A stretch of DNA of 64,000 nucleotides from Flexicrinis sp001567485 (GCA_030263635.1 SZPI01000006.1:17981-81980), one strand, 5' to 3'; positions 44,247 to 54,023 are shown, counted from the stretch's first letter. Translations and numbers: made by a program. The notes: generated by a model not told the origin, from the letters alone.

Positions 44247-45227
44247 ATGAACTATCTTCTGCGGCGTCTTGGGTTTTACTTGATCGCGGCGCTGCTTGCC
44301 ATTGTCATCAATTTCTTTCTGCCCCGAATGATGGCCGGCGACCCGGTTGACGTGATGCTCGCCGGGTTCGACACTTCCTCGCTCACACCGGAAGCCATCG
44401 ACCAACTGCGTGAAGCGTTCGGCTTCATCGACGCCCCACTCCCCGAACAATTCGCGACCTACGTCTCCAATCTGCTGAAAGGCAACTTCGGCGTTTCGGT
44501 CGCACGTTATCCCACGAAGGTCGTCGACATCCTCGGGGTCGCGCTGCGCTGGACGCTCTTGATGACCGGAACGGCGCTCATCTTGACCTTCAGCGTCGGC
44601 GTGCTGCTCGGCATCCAAGCCGCATGGAAACGCGGCGGATTCGTAGATACCTATGTGCTGCCTTTCGGCGCCATCATGGGCGCGATCCCGTACTTCTGGG
44701 TCGCCCTGATCGCGCTGTACGTGTTTGCATTGCAGCTCGGTTGGTTCCCGCTCGGACGGGCGGAGGCCAGCGGAATCCCCGCCGATTGGACGAACCCGAA
44801 CTACGTGATGGGGGTCGTGTATCACCTCGCGCTCCCGGTCTTGACGCTGCTGATCGCCGGATTCCGCAGTTGGATGATGGGCATGCGCAATAACATGGTG
44901 GCGGTCATCGCGCAGGATTACATTACCATGGCAATCGCCAAAGGGCTGCCCGACCGTCGCATCAAATACCAGTACGCGGCGCGCAACGCGATCTTGCCGA
45001 GTTTGACAGGTTTCGCGCTGGCGCTCGGCTTTCTGTTGGGTGGGTCGCTGTTGACGGAGGTCGTCTTCTCCTACCCCGGCGTCGGGCTGACGCTGCTCAA
45101 CGCGGTCAACACGCGCGATTATCCGGTCATGCAGGGCATCTTCCTGATCCTGACCCTCATGGTGCTGCTCGCGAACTTCATCGCTGATTCGCTGTACATC
45201 TTGCTCGACCCGCGCACGCGATCATAG
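44247..45227 (+). CDS. DppB/OppB-type ABC permease
   Basis: A 326-residue permease. The N-terminus NYLLRRLGFYLIAALLAIV and RMMAGDPVDVML are standard. The coupling loop is IAQDYITMAIAKGLPDRRIK and the end has EVVFSYPGVGLTLLNAVNTR. The ATG at 44247 has no visible SD, and the predicted transcription start is only about 38 nt upstream. First gene of an operon continuing with a fused permease-ATPase, a second ATPase, the binding protein, a sulfatase and a GH3 enzyme. Confidence 0.93.
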   Translation: MNYLLRRLGFYLIAALLAIVINFFLPRMMAGDPVDVMLAGFDTSSLTPEAIDQLREAFGFIDAPLPEQFATYVSNLLKGNFGVSVARYPTKVVDILGVALRWTLLMTGTALILTFSVGVLLGIQAAWKRGGFVDTYVLPFGAIMGAIPYFWVALIALYVFALQLGWFPLGRAEASGIPADWTNPNYVMGVVYHLALPVLTLLIAGFRSWMMGMRNNMVAVIAQDYITMAIAKGLPDRRIKYQYAARNAILPSLTGFALALGFLLGGSLLTEVVFSYPGVGLTLLNAVNTRDYPVMQGIFLILTLMVLLANFIADSLYILLDPRTRS

Positions 45228-45262
45228 CGAATGGTAATCATCAGGGACGGTTCCGAGCTGAT

Positions 45263-47200
45263 ATGACTGTATCTCAACCTGCTGCACCTCCAAAACGCTC
45301 GCCCGGATTGTGGGCATCCCTGCCGGACTGGGTCGCTACGCTGCTGAGCAACCCGCGCGCGATGGCCGGGCTGTTGATCCTGCTCGCGCTGGTGCTCGTC
45401 GCGGTCTTTGCGCCGCAGATCGCCCCCTATCAACCCGACCGGATCGTGGCTCGACGCGACCTGCCGCCGAGCAGCGAGCATGTGCTCGGCACCACATCAC
45501 TCGGACAGGATGTCTTCTCGCAGATGGTCTTCGGGACGCGCATTTCGCTGGCGGTCGGGTTTGCCACCGGCACGCTGGTGGTCTTGATCGCGATGACTAT
45601 CGGCATCACCAGCGGTCTGGTTGGCGGGCGGGTCGACAACGTCGTCTCGATGATCGTCAACGTGGTGCTGGTCATCCCGCAGCTTCCGCTCATCATCGTG
45701 ATCGCGAGCTGGGCGCGCAACACCGGCCCGATCACGATCATCCTGGTGTTGGCGGCGACCGGTTGGGCGTTCGGCGCGCGTGTTCTAAGGGCGCAGGCGC
45801 TGGCGCTTCGCAACAGTGAGCATATCACCTCCGCCCGGCTGATCGGCGAACCGATCTGGCGCATCGTCTTTTTCGAGATGCTGCCGAGCATGATCTCGCT
45901 GGTCGCGGCCGCATGGATCGGCGCGGTGATCTTCGCGATCCTGTCGCAAGCGGCGCTCGAGTTCATCGGCTTGGGCGACCCGGCGGTGGTCAGTTGGGGC
46001 ACGATCCTGTACTGGGCGCAGAACAACACCGCGCTGATCTCCGGTCGATGGTGGACGTTCGTGCCACCCGGCTTGGCGATTGCGACCGTCGGCCTCGCGC
46101 TCACGCTCATCAACTACTCGATTGACGAGATCACAAACCCGCGCCTACGGCGGATCCGTATCCCCAAAGACGCGATGCGGAAGCCCGAATCGCGCCCACG
46201 CGAGGAACCTTCGGAACAGGGTGGTTTGGTTCAAATCCGCGGCCTGAACGTGGACTACTGGACAGCCACCGGCCCGGTTCGCGCCGCGGACAACGTCTCG
46301 TTCGACATCCGTCCCAACGAGGTGTTCGGCCTCGCCGGCGAAAGCGGGTGCGGCAAGTCGACAGTCGCCTACGCGATCTCCCGCCTGCACTTTCCACCCG
46401 CCATCATCTCTGGCGGCCGGATTTTCGTCGACGGCCAAGATGTGCTGGCGATCCCGGACAAGCAGTTGAACAAGTTCCGCTGGGACGCCGTCTCGATGGT
46501 GTTCCAGAGCGCGATGAACTCGTTGAACCCTGTCATCACGATCGGCGAACAGTTCGTCGACGTCATCCAAGCGCACCGGGATATGGATCGCAAGGCGGCG
46601 CTCGAACGCGGCCGCGAGCTTCTCGAAATGGTAGAGCTTGATCCCGACCTGATCGACAGCTATCCGCATCAATTGAGCGGGGGCATGCGCCAGCGCGTGG
46701 TGATCGCGATTGCGCTCGCGCTGAACCCGAAGCTCTTGATTATGGATGAGCCTACGACCGCGCTGGACGTCGTCGTCGAACGGCAGATTTTGCAGCGGGT
46801 GAAGGTATTGCAGCGGGAATTCGGCTTCTCGATCCTGTTCATCACGCACGATCTATCGCTGCTGATCGAGTTCTCCGACCGCATCGGCATCATGTATGCC
46901 GGGGAATTGGTGGAAGTCGCGCCGGCGAAGGCGCTGTATACCGACCCGCAGCATCCGTACACGCGCCTGTTGATGAACGCCTTCCCATCGATTCACGACG
47001 ACCGCACGGGACGGTACGGTATCGAAGGAACGCCGCCCGATTTGCGGACGCCCCCGACTGGCTGCCGCTTTCATCCCCGCTGTGACGTCGCCATCGCCGG
47101 CTTGTGCGAGGTCGTCGTGCCGCCCGTTGTCTCGACCGGCGACCGTCTCGCCCGGTGTCACCTGCTCAGCGAAGAGTATGCTGAAAGAGCCGTGAAATGA
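45263..47200 (+). CDS. Fused DppC-type permease and DppD-type ATPase
   Basis: A 645-residue single polypeptide. Residues 1-290 are a DppC-type permease, with HVLGTTSLGQDVFSQMVFGT and the coupling loop LRNSEHITSARLIGEPIW. A charged linker (about 290-320, KPESRPREEPSEQGG) joins it to a complete DppD-type ATPase: Walker A GESGCGKST, signature LSGGMRQR, Walker B LLIMDEPTTALD and the C-terminal Cys pattern GCRFHPRCDVAIAGLC. Fused permease-ATPases of this type occur in scattered bacteria. The fusion fixes one permease and one ATPase at 1:1. Its stop overlaps the next gene as ATGA (47197-47200). Confidence 0.93.
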   Translation: MTVSQPAAPPKRSPGLWASLPDWVATLLSNPRAMAGLLILLALVLVAVFAPQIAPYQPDRIVARRDLPPSSEHVLGTTSLGQDVFSQMVFGTRISLAVGFATGTLVVLIAMTIGITSGLVGGRVDNVVSMIVNVVLVIPQLPLIIVIASWARNTGPITIILVLAATGWAFGARVLRAQALALRNSEHITSARLIGEPIWRIVFFEMLPSMISLVAAAWIGAVIFAILSQAALEFIGLGDPAVVSWGTILYWAQNNTALISGRWWTFVPPGLAIATVGLALTLINYSIDEITNPRLRRIRIPKDAMRKPESRPREEPSEQGGLVQIRGLNVDYWTATGPVRAADNVSFDIRPNEVFGLAGESGCGKSTVAYAISRLHFPPAIISGGRIFVDGQDVLAIPDKQLNKFRWDAVSMVFQSAMNSLNPVITIGEQFVDVIQAHRDMDRKAALERGRELLEMVELDPDLIDSYPHQLSGGMRQRVVIAIALALNPKLLIMDEPTTALDVVVERQILQRVKVLQREFGFSILFITHDLSLLIEFSDRIGIMYAGELVEVAPAKALYTDPQHPYTRLLMNAFPSIHDDRTGRYGIEGTPPDLRTPPTGCRFHPRCDVAIAGLCEVVVPPVVSTGDRLARCHLLSEEYAERAVK

Positions 47201-48006
47201 CCCGCAGCGAAGCTATTCTCGAAGCCGTCAGCCTGCGGAAAGTGTTCCACACCGGCGGCGTGTTCAGCCGCAAGGAAGTGATCGCGGCCGACGACGTCTC
47301 GCTGGCGCTGCGTCCGCGTCACGCCGTCGCGCTGGTCGGCCAAAGCGGCAGCGGGAAAAGCACCGTGATCCGTATGCTGGCGAAGCTCTATGACCCGACC
47401 GCCGGCGCGATCCTTTACGAGGGCGAGGATGTCACGACCAAGCGCAAACGCCGCGACATCTTCGATTACCGCAGCAAAGTCCAGATGATCTTTCAGGATC
47501 CGTTCGGCTCGTTAAATTCCACACAGAAGATCGACTATCACCTGCGGCGTCCGCTGCGGCTGCACGGCAAGGTCAAGAACGCGCGGGACGAAAGACTGCG
47601 GATCGGCGAGCTGTTGGAGCGCGTCTCGCTGACGCCGGTCGACGAGTTCGCCAAGAAGTATCCGCATCAGTTAAGCGGCGGGCAGCGTCAGCGCGTCGCT
47701 ATCGCGCGGGCGCTCGCCATCGAGCCGCGCGTGATCCTCGCTGACGAGCCGGTGTCGATGCTGGACGTCTCTATCCGCATCAGCATCCTCAACCTGCTCA
47801 TCAAGCTGCGCGACGAAGAGAACATCGCTTTTCTGTTCGTCACCCATGATCTTTCCAGCGCCCGCTATTTCTCGGATGAAATCCTGATTATGCACAAGGG
47901 GAAAATTGTCGAGCGCGGCGTCAGCGCAGAGGTGATCGAGAACCCGCAGGACGACTATACCCGTCTGCTGCTGTCGTCGATCGCCGATCCGTCGCGGGTG
48001 TTTTAG
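47197..48006 (+). CDS. Oligopeptide/oligosaccharide ABC transporter ATPase, DppF type
   Basis: A 269-residue ATPase coupled to the preceding gene by ATGA. Walker A is GQSGSGKST, the Q-loop region is IFQDPFGSLN, the signature LSGGQRQR, Walker B VILADEPVSMLD and the switch FVTHDLSSARY. It provides the second nucleotide-binding site to pair with the ATPase half of the fused protein. Gap 48007-48091 contains the SD of the binding-protein gene (AAGGAG). Confidence 0.93.
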   Translation: MTRSEAILEAVSLRKVFHTGGVFSRKEVIAADDVSLALRPRHAVALVGQSGSGKSTVIRMLAKLYDPTAGAILYEGEDVTTKRKRRDIFDYRSKVQMIFQDPFGSLNSTQKIDYHLRRPLRLHGKVKNARDERLRIGELLERVSLTPVDEFAKKYPHQLSGGQRQRVAIARALAIEPRVILADEPVSMLDVSIRISILNLLIKLRDEENIAFLFVTHDLSSARYFSDEILIMHKGKIVERGVSAEVIENPQDDYTRLLLSSIADPSRVF

Positions 48007-48091
48007 AAACTGGCTGATTCGGGCCGTGCTTGCAACACATGAGCGCAGCCCGTGTTGAGCGATAGGTTGAGGCAACATAAGGAGAAATACG

Positions 48092-49765
48092 ATGTCGCGC
48101 AAGTTATTGGCAAGTGTGATTGCGATAATGCTGCTGTTCACCAGCTTGAGCGTGGTCGCCCAAGACGCACCGGCTCAAGGCGGCTCGATCACGATTGGGT
48201 TACAGGCTGGCAGTAATGTCTGGACACGTAACTTCAGCCCGTTCAAGGCCGGTGAATTTGATTCACGCGACTTGATTTATGAACCGCTGATCGTTTGGAA
48301 CCCGGTCGATTACAACACCCCGAACTACTGGCTCGCCACGGGCTACACATACTCCGACGATCTGAAGTCGCTGACCTTCACGCTGCGCGAGGGCGTGCTG
48401 TGGAGCGACGGTGAGGCGTTCAACGCCGACGATGTGATATTCACGGCGCAAATGCTGCTGGATAACCCGCAGATGGATGCCGTGTCCTTCAACATCGGCA
48501 CCGTCGCTGAAAGCGTTGAGAAGGTCGATGACTACACCGTCACGTTCCACCTGAAAGGCGTGAATACGCTGGCGCACACGCTGTTGAGCGTCATGAATAC
48601 CGTGCCGGAGCATATCTGGTCGTCCGTCGAAAAGCCGGCGGAATACGTCGTCGAGAACCCGGTCGGCACCGGCCCGTTCACGGAGGTCACCAACTTCCAA
48701 GATCAGGAGTTCACGCTGTGCCGCAACCCGAACTACTGGCAGGAAGGCCGCCCGTATCTGGACTGCATCAACTTCCCGGCGTTGAACGGCAATCAGGCCA
48801 TCGCGCTGGCGCTGCTGGACGGCAGCGTCGAGTGGGCCGGCGTCAACTTCCCCGATGAGGCCAGTTTCGTCAACGCGAACCCCGAACACCATCACTACTA
48901 CTACTGGACGGGCAGCGCGACACAGTACCTCGTCCTGAACACGACCAGAGCACCGCTTGATGACGCGCAGTTCCGCATCGCGGTTAGCATGTTGATCGAC
49001 TATGACTTCGTCGTGGACGTCGGCATGGAAGGCGCGACGCAGCGCAGCAGCCCGACCGGATTCTCGTATACGCAGGGTGACGTCATCAGCCAAGATGCGC
49101 TTGCGCTCGCCGCCGAGACCGGCTTCAACAGCTACGACTTCGACCGCGGCACGGCCCTGCTCGACGAACTGGGTTATGTGGATGCCGACGGGGATGGCTT
49201 CCGCGACTATCCCGATGGCTCGCCGCTCCATCTCAACTTGCAGGCGGTGAACGGCTTCACGGCGTGGGTCGCCAGCACGCAGATCATGGCGCAGGCCTTC
49301 CAAGATGCGGGCCTCAACATCACCCAGACCACGCTGGACTTCGGCGCAGCGGTGACTGCGATGCGCACCGGCGACTTCGACCTCGCCATGTGGTTCGGTA
49401 CGACAGGCGTTACGCCGTGGACGTTCTACCGCGACATGATGTACAGCGCGTTGATCGACGCCGACGGCGTGACCAGTTCCGCATGGCCGCGCTGGACGAG
49501 CGAGCGCAGCGACGAACTTATCGAGCAGTTCACGCAGACCACCGATGCGGAGGCGCAGGCCGCCATTATCGACGAACTTCAGTCGATCTACGTCGAGAAC
49601 GCCGTCGCGATCCCGATGTGGGACGGGCCGGTATGGTACAACTGGAACGATACCAACATCACCGGTTTCCCGACGGAAGACAACTACTACGCGACTGGCG
49701 CGGTGACCCGTTCCAATACCATGCAGACGCGCTTGATCGTACTCAATGAGCTTCACCTCAAGTAG
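48092..49765 (+). CDS. ABC transporter substrate-binding protein, family 5 (oligosaccharide or peptide)
   Basis: A 557-residue secreted protein. Signal peptide residues 1-24 (MSRKLLASVIAIMLLFTSLS, VAQDA). Mature blocks: NFSPFKAGEFDSRDLIYEPL, TFTLREGVLWSDGEAFNADD, VGTGPFTEVTNF and RIAVSMLIDYDFV, all family-5 features. Because the operon also codes for a sulfatase and GH3 enzyme, an oligosaccharide, perhaps sulfated, is a better guess than a peptide. Unusually it is the last transporter gene rather than the first. A perfect 12-bp stem-loop follows. Confidence 0.9.
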   Translation: MSRKLLASVIAIMLLFTSLSVVAQDAPAQGGSITIGLQAGSNVWTRNFSPFKAGEFDSRDLIYEPLIVWNPVDYNTPNYWLATGYTYSDDLKSLTFTLREGVLWSDGEAFNADDVIFTAQMLLDNPQMDAVSFNIGTVAESVEKVDDYTVTFHLKGVNTLAHTLLSVMNTVPEHIWSSVEKPAEYVVENPVGTGPFTEVTNFQDQEFTLCRNPNYWQEGRPYLDCINFPALNGNQAIALALLDGSVEWAGVNFPDEASFVNANPEHHHYYYWTGSATQYLVLNTTRAPLDDAQFRIAVSMLIDYDFVVDVGMEGATQRSSPTGFSYTQGDVISQDALALAAETGFNSYDFDRGTALLDELGYVDADGDGFRDYPDGSPLHLNLQAVNGFTAWVASTQIMAQAFQDAGLNITQTTLDFGAAVTAMRTGDFDLAMWFGTTGVTPWTFYRDMMYSALIDADGVTSSAWPRWTSERSDELIEQFTQTTDAEAQAAIIDELQSIYVENAVAIPMWDGPVWYNWNDTNITGFPTEDNYYATGAVTRSNTMQTRLIVLNELHLK

Positions 49766-49779
49766 CTTGAGCGACACAC

Positions 49780-49810
49780 TGGGGAGGCCGCTTCGTGCGC
49801 GGCCTCCCCA
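49780..49810 (+). terminator. Perfect stem-loop after binding-protein gene
   Basis: TGGGGAGGCCGC (49780-49791) pairs perfectly with GCGGCCTCCCCA (49799-49810) across a 7-nt loop, 14 nt after the binding-protein stop. The lack of a U-run and the nearness of the sulfatase gene (49855) suggest partial readthrough. Confidence 0.7.
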
Positions 49811-49854
49811 ACACGTCTTGAGGTGACGCTCTCTATCCCAAACAGAGGGTCTCC

Positions 49855-51645
49855 ATGAAAGCCATTATGGTGATGTTCGACTCGCTCAATCGCCACATGC
49901 TTCCGGCGTATGGCAGCGAGTGGATACATGCCCCTAACTTCCAGCGTTTGGCGGAGCGAACCGTCACGTTCGAACGCAGTTACGCGGGCAGTATGCCGTG
50001 CATGCCTGCGCGGCGCGAGCTGCACACCGGCCGATACAACTTCCTCCATCGCAGTTGGGGGCCGATGGAGCCGTTCGACGTCTCCATGCCGGAAATCCTC
50101 AAGCAGAACGGGGTCTACACCCACCTCGCCACCGACCATCAGCATTACTTCGAGGACGGGGGCAGCACCTATCATACCCGCTACAGTTCATGGGAGTTCG
50201 CGCGCGGTCAGGAAGGTGACCCGTGGAAGGGTCAGCTCGCCGATCCGGCCTATCACGAGAACCTCAAGAAGATGCAGATCGGCATGTTCCGTCAGGACAT
50301 CATCAACCGGCAGCATCAACCTACGGAGGCCGATCAGCCGCAGGCGCTGACGTTCAAGGCCGGGCTGGAGTTCATCGAGACCAACCACGCCGAAGACAAC
50401 TGGTTCTTACAAATTGAGACCTTCGACCCGCACGAGCCATTCTTCACGCATCAGGTTTACAAAGACCTGTATCCACACGCATACGACGGGCCGGATTTCG
50501 ACTGGCCCGATTACACACGCGTCACCGAGACACCGGAGCAGGTCGCGCATGTGCGTTACGAGTACGCGGCGCTGGTCAGCATGTGCGACGCCTACTTGGG
50601 CCGCGTGCTGGACGCCATGGACGAGTACAATCTCTGGGACGACACGCTGCTTATCGTCAACACCGATCACGGCTTCATGCTCGGTGAACACGACTGGTGG
50701 GCGAAGACCGTTCAGCCGTGGTACGAGGAATTGATTCACACGCCGCTGTTCATCTGGGATCCGCGCAGTCGAAAACAGGGCGAACGGCGCGAGAGCTTAG
50801 TTCAGACCATCGACCTTCCGGCGACCCTGCTGGAATTCTTCGGGCAGGAGCTTCCGCCGTCGATGCAGGGGCGTCCGCTGCGGCCGGTCATCGAAGACGA
50901 TTCGCCCATCCGCGAAACGGCGCTGTTCGGTATCTACGGGGGACACGTCAGCATCACCGACGGCCGCTTCGTCTACATGCGCGCCCCCGCCACGGAAGCT
51001 AACGCGCCGCTGTACGAATACACGCTCATGCCCACGCACATGCGCGAGATGTTCAGCGTGCAGGAACTTCAGCACATCGAGCTTGCGGAACCCTTCACGT
51101 TCACGCAGGGATGCCGATTGATGAAGATCGCGGGACGGGGCAATCAGGCGCACCAGTTTGGCACGCTGCTGTTCGACCTACAAGCAGACCCCGGCCAGCA
51201 GAATCCGCTGGTCGACGACGCCCTCGAACGGCAGTGGATCGCGCATCTTATCGAGGCGATGCGGGCTAATGACGCGCCGCCGGAGCAGTACGAACGACTC
51301 GGGCTTCCACAGGATGGGCCGGTGGAGGACGCGCATCTGCTGCTGAACAGGCAGCACGTCCAAGCCCTGTCAGCGATGGAGCCAGAGTTCATGGCGGTTC
51401 GCTTTCCGGTGATGCAGAATAACCCCCATCTGCTGCATACGGCGCTTGAAAGGCTCTATGGCGATCATCGCATCGGGGCCGTTCTGGATCGGCATTTTCC
51501 CAACTTGCGCGAAATGCCGAACTACTCGCAGCTGAAGCAGTTGACGTTGGGGCTGATGCGCTTGTTTATTCCACGGCTGATGTCACCGGAGAAGATGCAG
51601 GTGGTCGCCCACGAATTGGACGAGATCGACCTTATCGGCCGCTGA
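49855..51645 (+). CDS. Type I sulfatase (Cys-type formylglycine site)
   Basis: A 596-residue arylsulfatase-superfamily enzyme. The modification site C-x-P-x-R is Cys49-Pro51-Arg53 in SMPCMPARRELHTGR. Metal ligands are Asp9 near the N-terminus (MFDSLN) and the pair in NTDHGFMLGEHDWW. Active-site Cys needs conversion to formylglycine, which the maturase at 41890-43206 can do. No signal peptide, so it should act in the cytoplasm on imported sulfated sugars. N-sulfoglucosamine-type enzymes are the closest I recall, but the substrate is not determined. Confidence 0.9.
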   Translation: MKAIMVMFDSLNRHMLPAYGSEWIHAPNFQRLAERTVTFERSYAGSMPCMPARRELHTGRYNFLHRSWGPMEPFDVSMPEILKQNGVYTHLATDHQHYFEDGGSTYHTRYSSWEFARGQEGDPWKGQLADPAYHENLKKMQIGMFRQDIINRQHQPTEADQPQALTFKAGLEFIETNHAEDNWFLQIETFDPHEPFFTHQVYKDLYPHAYDGPDFDWPDYTRVTETPEQVAHVRYEYAALVSMCDAYLGRVLDAMDEYNLWDDTLLIVNTDHGFMLGEHDWWAKTVQPWYEELIHTPLFIWDPRSRKQGERRESLVQTIDLPATLLEFFGQELPPSMQGRPLRPVIEDDSPIRETALFGIYGGHVSITDGRFVYMRAPATEANAPLYEYTLMPTHMREMFSVQELQHIELAEPFTFTQGCRLMKIAGRGNQAHQFGTLLFDLQADPGQQNPLVDDALERQWIAHLIEAMRANDAPPEQYERLGLPQDGPVEDAHLLLNRQHVQALSAMEPEFMAVRFPVMQNNPHLLHTALERLYGDHRIGAVLDRHFPNLREMPNYSQLKQLTLGLMRLFIPRLMSPEKMQVVAHELDEIDLIGR

Positions 51646-51736
51646 CGTCCCGCGCTGAGATGGCCGGATCGCAGCTGTATCTACCCTGCTTGCCTGACGG
51701 CGGACGCCGCCGTATTAGAAACACAGAGGTGAAGAC

Positions 51737-53971
51737 ATGGAGAACCCAAACGGAACAGGCGCGAAAGTCCTCACGAATGCGGAGGTCGAAGCGCGCGTAG
51801 AAGTCATCCTAGCTGGCTTGAGCCTCTCGGAGAAAGTCGGACAGCTCACACAAGTCGGCGGCACGACCTTCATCGAAGGGCCGAAGCCGGAAGACGTTAT
51901 TCGCCGTGGCGGGGCGGGGTCAGTTCTGTGGCTCAACGACACGCAGAAGTTCAACGCCCTGCAGAGGATTGCGGTCGAGGAAAGCCCGTCCGGAATCCCG
52001 CTGCTGTTCGCGCTCGACGTGATCCACGGCTACCGTACCATTTTTCCGGTGCCGCTGGCGATGGCCGCGTCGTGGGATCCCACCGTTCCCGAACGGGCGC
52101 AGGCTGTCGCGGCGAAAGAGGCCCGTGCCGCCGGCTTGCACTGGACGTTCGGCCCGATGCTCGATATCGCCCGTGACGCTCGTTGGGGGCGCATCGTTGA
52201 AGGGGCTGGCGAGGATCCACATTTGGGCGCGGCGATGGCAGCAGCGCAGGTGCGCGGCTTTCAGGGGGATCGCCTCGGCGCGCCGGATCGGGTCGTGGCC
52301 TGCGCGAAGCACTTCGCCGGCTACGGCGCATCGGACGGCGGGCGGGACTACGATCCGGTCTATCTGCCGGAAGGACTGCTGCGCAACGTGTATTTCCCGC
52401 CGTTCCATGCCGCTGTCGAGGCAGGCGTGGGGACGTTCATGAGCGCCTACATGGATCTCAACGACGTGCCGGCGTCTGGCAATCGCTGGCTTCTGCGCGA
52501 TGTGCTGCGCGGTGAGTGGGGCTTCAAGGGCTTTGTCGTCAGCGATGCCCTCGCCGTCGGGAATCTCGTGACACAGGGCTTCGCCCGCGATAGGCGGGAC
52601 GCCGCCTTCCGCGCACTCAGCGCTGGCCTCGACATGGACATGGCAAGCAACACCTATCCCGAACACCTCGAGGAGCTGGTTGACAGCGGCGCGCTGTCCG
52701 TCGAGCTGATCGATGACGCCGTGCGCGCCATCCTTGCGGTCAAGGTGCGCATGGGGCTGTTCGAGCAGCCGTATGCCGACGAAGGGTTGTTGGAGCAGGT
52801 TGTCGCCTCGCCTGAACACCGCACCGCAGCACGACTCGCAGCTCAGCGTTCCATGGTGCTGCTGCGCAACGAAGGCGCGCTGCTTCCGCTGGACAAAGGC
52901 ATCAAGAACCTCGCCGTTATCGGCACGCTGGCGAACTCAAAAAGCGCGACCGAAGGCTCATGGATGGTGTTCGGGCACATCCCCGCGGCGGTCACCGTCC
53001 TCGAAGGCATTCGTGCCAAGCTGCCGGACGCCACCATCACGTACGCGCCGGGGCCGGAAATCGAGCGTGAATTCCCGTCGATGTTCGACATCTTGATGCC
53101 CGATCCAAACAAGCCCGCTCCGCAGACCCCTGAACAGGCAGAGGTCGCGTTCCAGCAGGCGGTAGACACCGCGCGCGGCGCCGATCTCGTCGTGATGGTG
53201 CTCGGCGAGCACGCCAATATGTCCGGCGAGGCCGCCTCGCGCGCATCGCTCGATTTGCCGGGACGGCAGGAAGAACTGCTCAAGGCGGTGGTCGCCCTCG
53301 GCAAGCCGGTTGTACTGGTCTTGCTCAACGGCCGGCCGCTCAGCATCACTTGGGCGGCGGAGAACGTCCCTGCGATCCTCGAAGCGTGGGAACCGGGCAC
53401 TGAAGGCGGTCACGCGGTGGCCGACATCCTGTTCGGGGACGTCAATCCGGGCGGCAAGCTGCCGGTGACCTTCCCCCGTAAAGGCAGTCACGCGCCGCTT
53501 TACTATGCGCGCAACCTCACCCATTCACCCGAGGGCAGCCGCGCGTATAATCCGCGCTATTGGGACGGCCTGCCGACCCCGCTGTATCCGTTCGGCTTCG
53601 GCCTGAGCTACACGACGTTCGAGATCGCTAACGTCAGCGTTTCGACGGCGCGGATGAAGGTCGGTGAAACGCTCACGGTTACGGCCGACGTCACCAACAC
53701 CGGCCGCGTGGCAGGCGATGAGGTCGTACAGCTCTACATCCATCAGCGCGCGGGCAGCGACACACGTCCGATGCGCGAGCTGAAAGGCTTCGAACGGGTG
53801 ACGCTTCAGCCCGGCGAGACGCGCACCGTCACGTTCCAACTGGGGCCGTCCGCGCTGCGTTACTGGAGCACGAGCCGCGGCGCGTGGGTACAGGATGCAG
53901 CAGAATTCGATATTTGGGTGGGTTCCGACTCGTTAGCGACGCTTCACGCCGAGTTCAGGGTCGAATCCTAA
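51737..53971 (+). CDS. Beta-glucosidase-like glycoside hydrolase family 3 enzyme
   Basis: A 744-residue GH3 enzyme from ATG 51737 (GAGGTGAAG upstream). The N-terminal TIM barrel has KHFAGYGASDGGRDY, and the nucleophile is Asp270 in GFVVSDALAV. The second alpha/beta-sandwich domain holds SMVLLRNEGALLPLD and GEHANMSGEAASR, and a fibronectin-III-like C-terminal domain is seen from about residue 640 (VTADVTNTGRVAGDEVVQLY). It removes terminal beta-linked glucose, xylose or similar units. No signal peptide, so cytoplasmic; it would finish oligosaccharides imported by the upstream transporter. Confidence 0.93.
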   Translation: MENPNGTGAKVLTNAEVEARVEVILAGLSLSEKVGQLTQVGGTTFIEGPKPEDVIRRGGAGSVLWLNDTQKFNALQRIAVEESPSGIPLLFALDVIHGYRTIFPVPLAMAASWDPTVPERAQAVAAKEARAAGLHWTFGPMLDIARDARWGRIVEGAGEDPHLGAAMAAAQVRGFQGDRLGAPDRVVACAKHFAGYGASDGGRDYDPVYLPEGLLRNVYFPPFHAAVEAGVGTFMSAYMDLNDVPASGNRWLLRDVLRGEWGFKGFVVSDALAVGNLVTQGFARDRRDAAFRALSAGLDMDMASNTYPEHLEELVDSGALSVELIDDAVRAILAVKVRMGLFEQPYADEGLLEQVVASPEHRTAARLAAQRSMVLLRNEGALLPLDKGIKNLAVIGTLANSKSATEGSWMVFGHIPAAVTVLEGIRAKLPDATITYAPGPEIEREFPSMFDILMPDPNKPAPQTPEQAEVAFQQAVDTARGADLVVMVLGEHANMSGEAASRASLDLPGRQEELLKAVVALGKPVVLVLLNGRPLSITWAAENVPAILEAWEPGTEGGHAVADILFGDVNPGGKLPVTFPRKGSHAPLYYARNLTHSPEGSRAYNPRYWDGLPTPLYPFGFGLSYTTFEIANVSVSTARMKVGETLTVTADVTNTGRVAGDEVVQLYIHQRAGSDTRPMRELKGFERVTLQPGETRTVTFQLGPSALRYWSTSRGAWVQDAAEFDIWVGSDSLATLHAEFRVES

Positions 53972-53993
53972 GCACGTTCTATACGGTGAGTCA

Positions 53994-54023
53994 GGAGAGG
54001 GCGAACGTCGTTTCGCCCTCTCC
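53994..54023 (+). terminator. Stem-loop after GH3 gene
   Basis: GGAGAGGGCGAA (53994-54005) pairs perfectly with TTCGCCCTCTCC (54012-54023), loop 6 nt. It ends the sulfated-glycan operon and precedes the MFS gene. Confidence 0.65.

Noticed and set aside
48263..49777. 504-codon open frame on the minus strand
   Set aside because: Antisense shadow of the binding-protein gene 48092-49765, with no motif and no ribosome-binding site.
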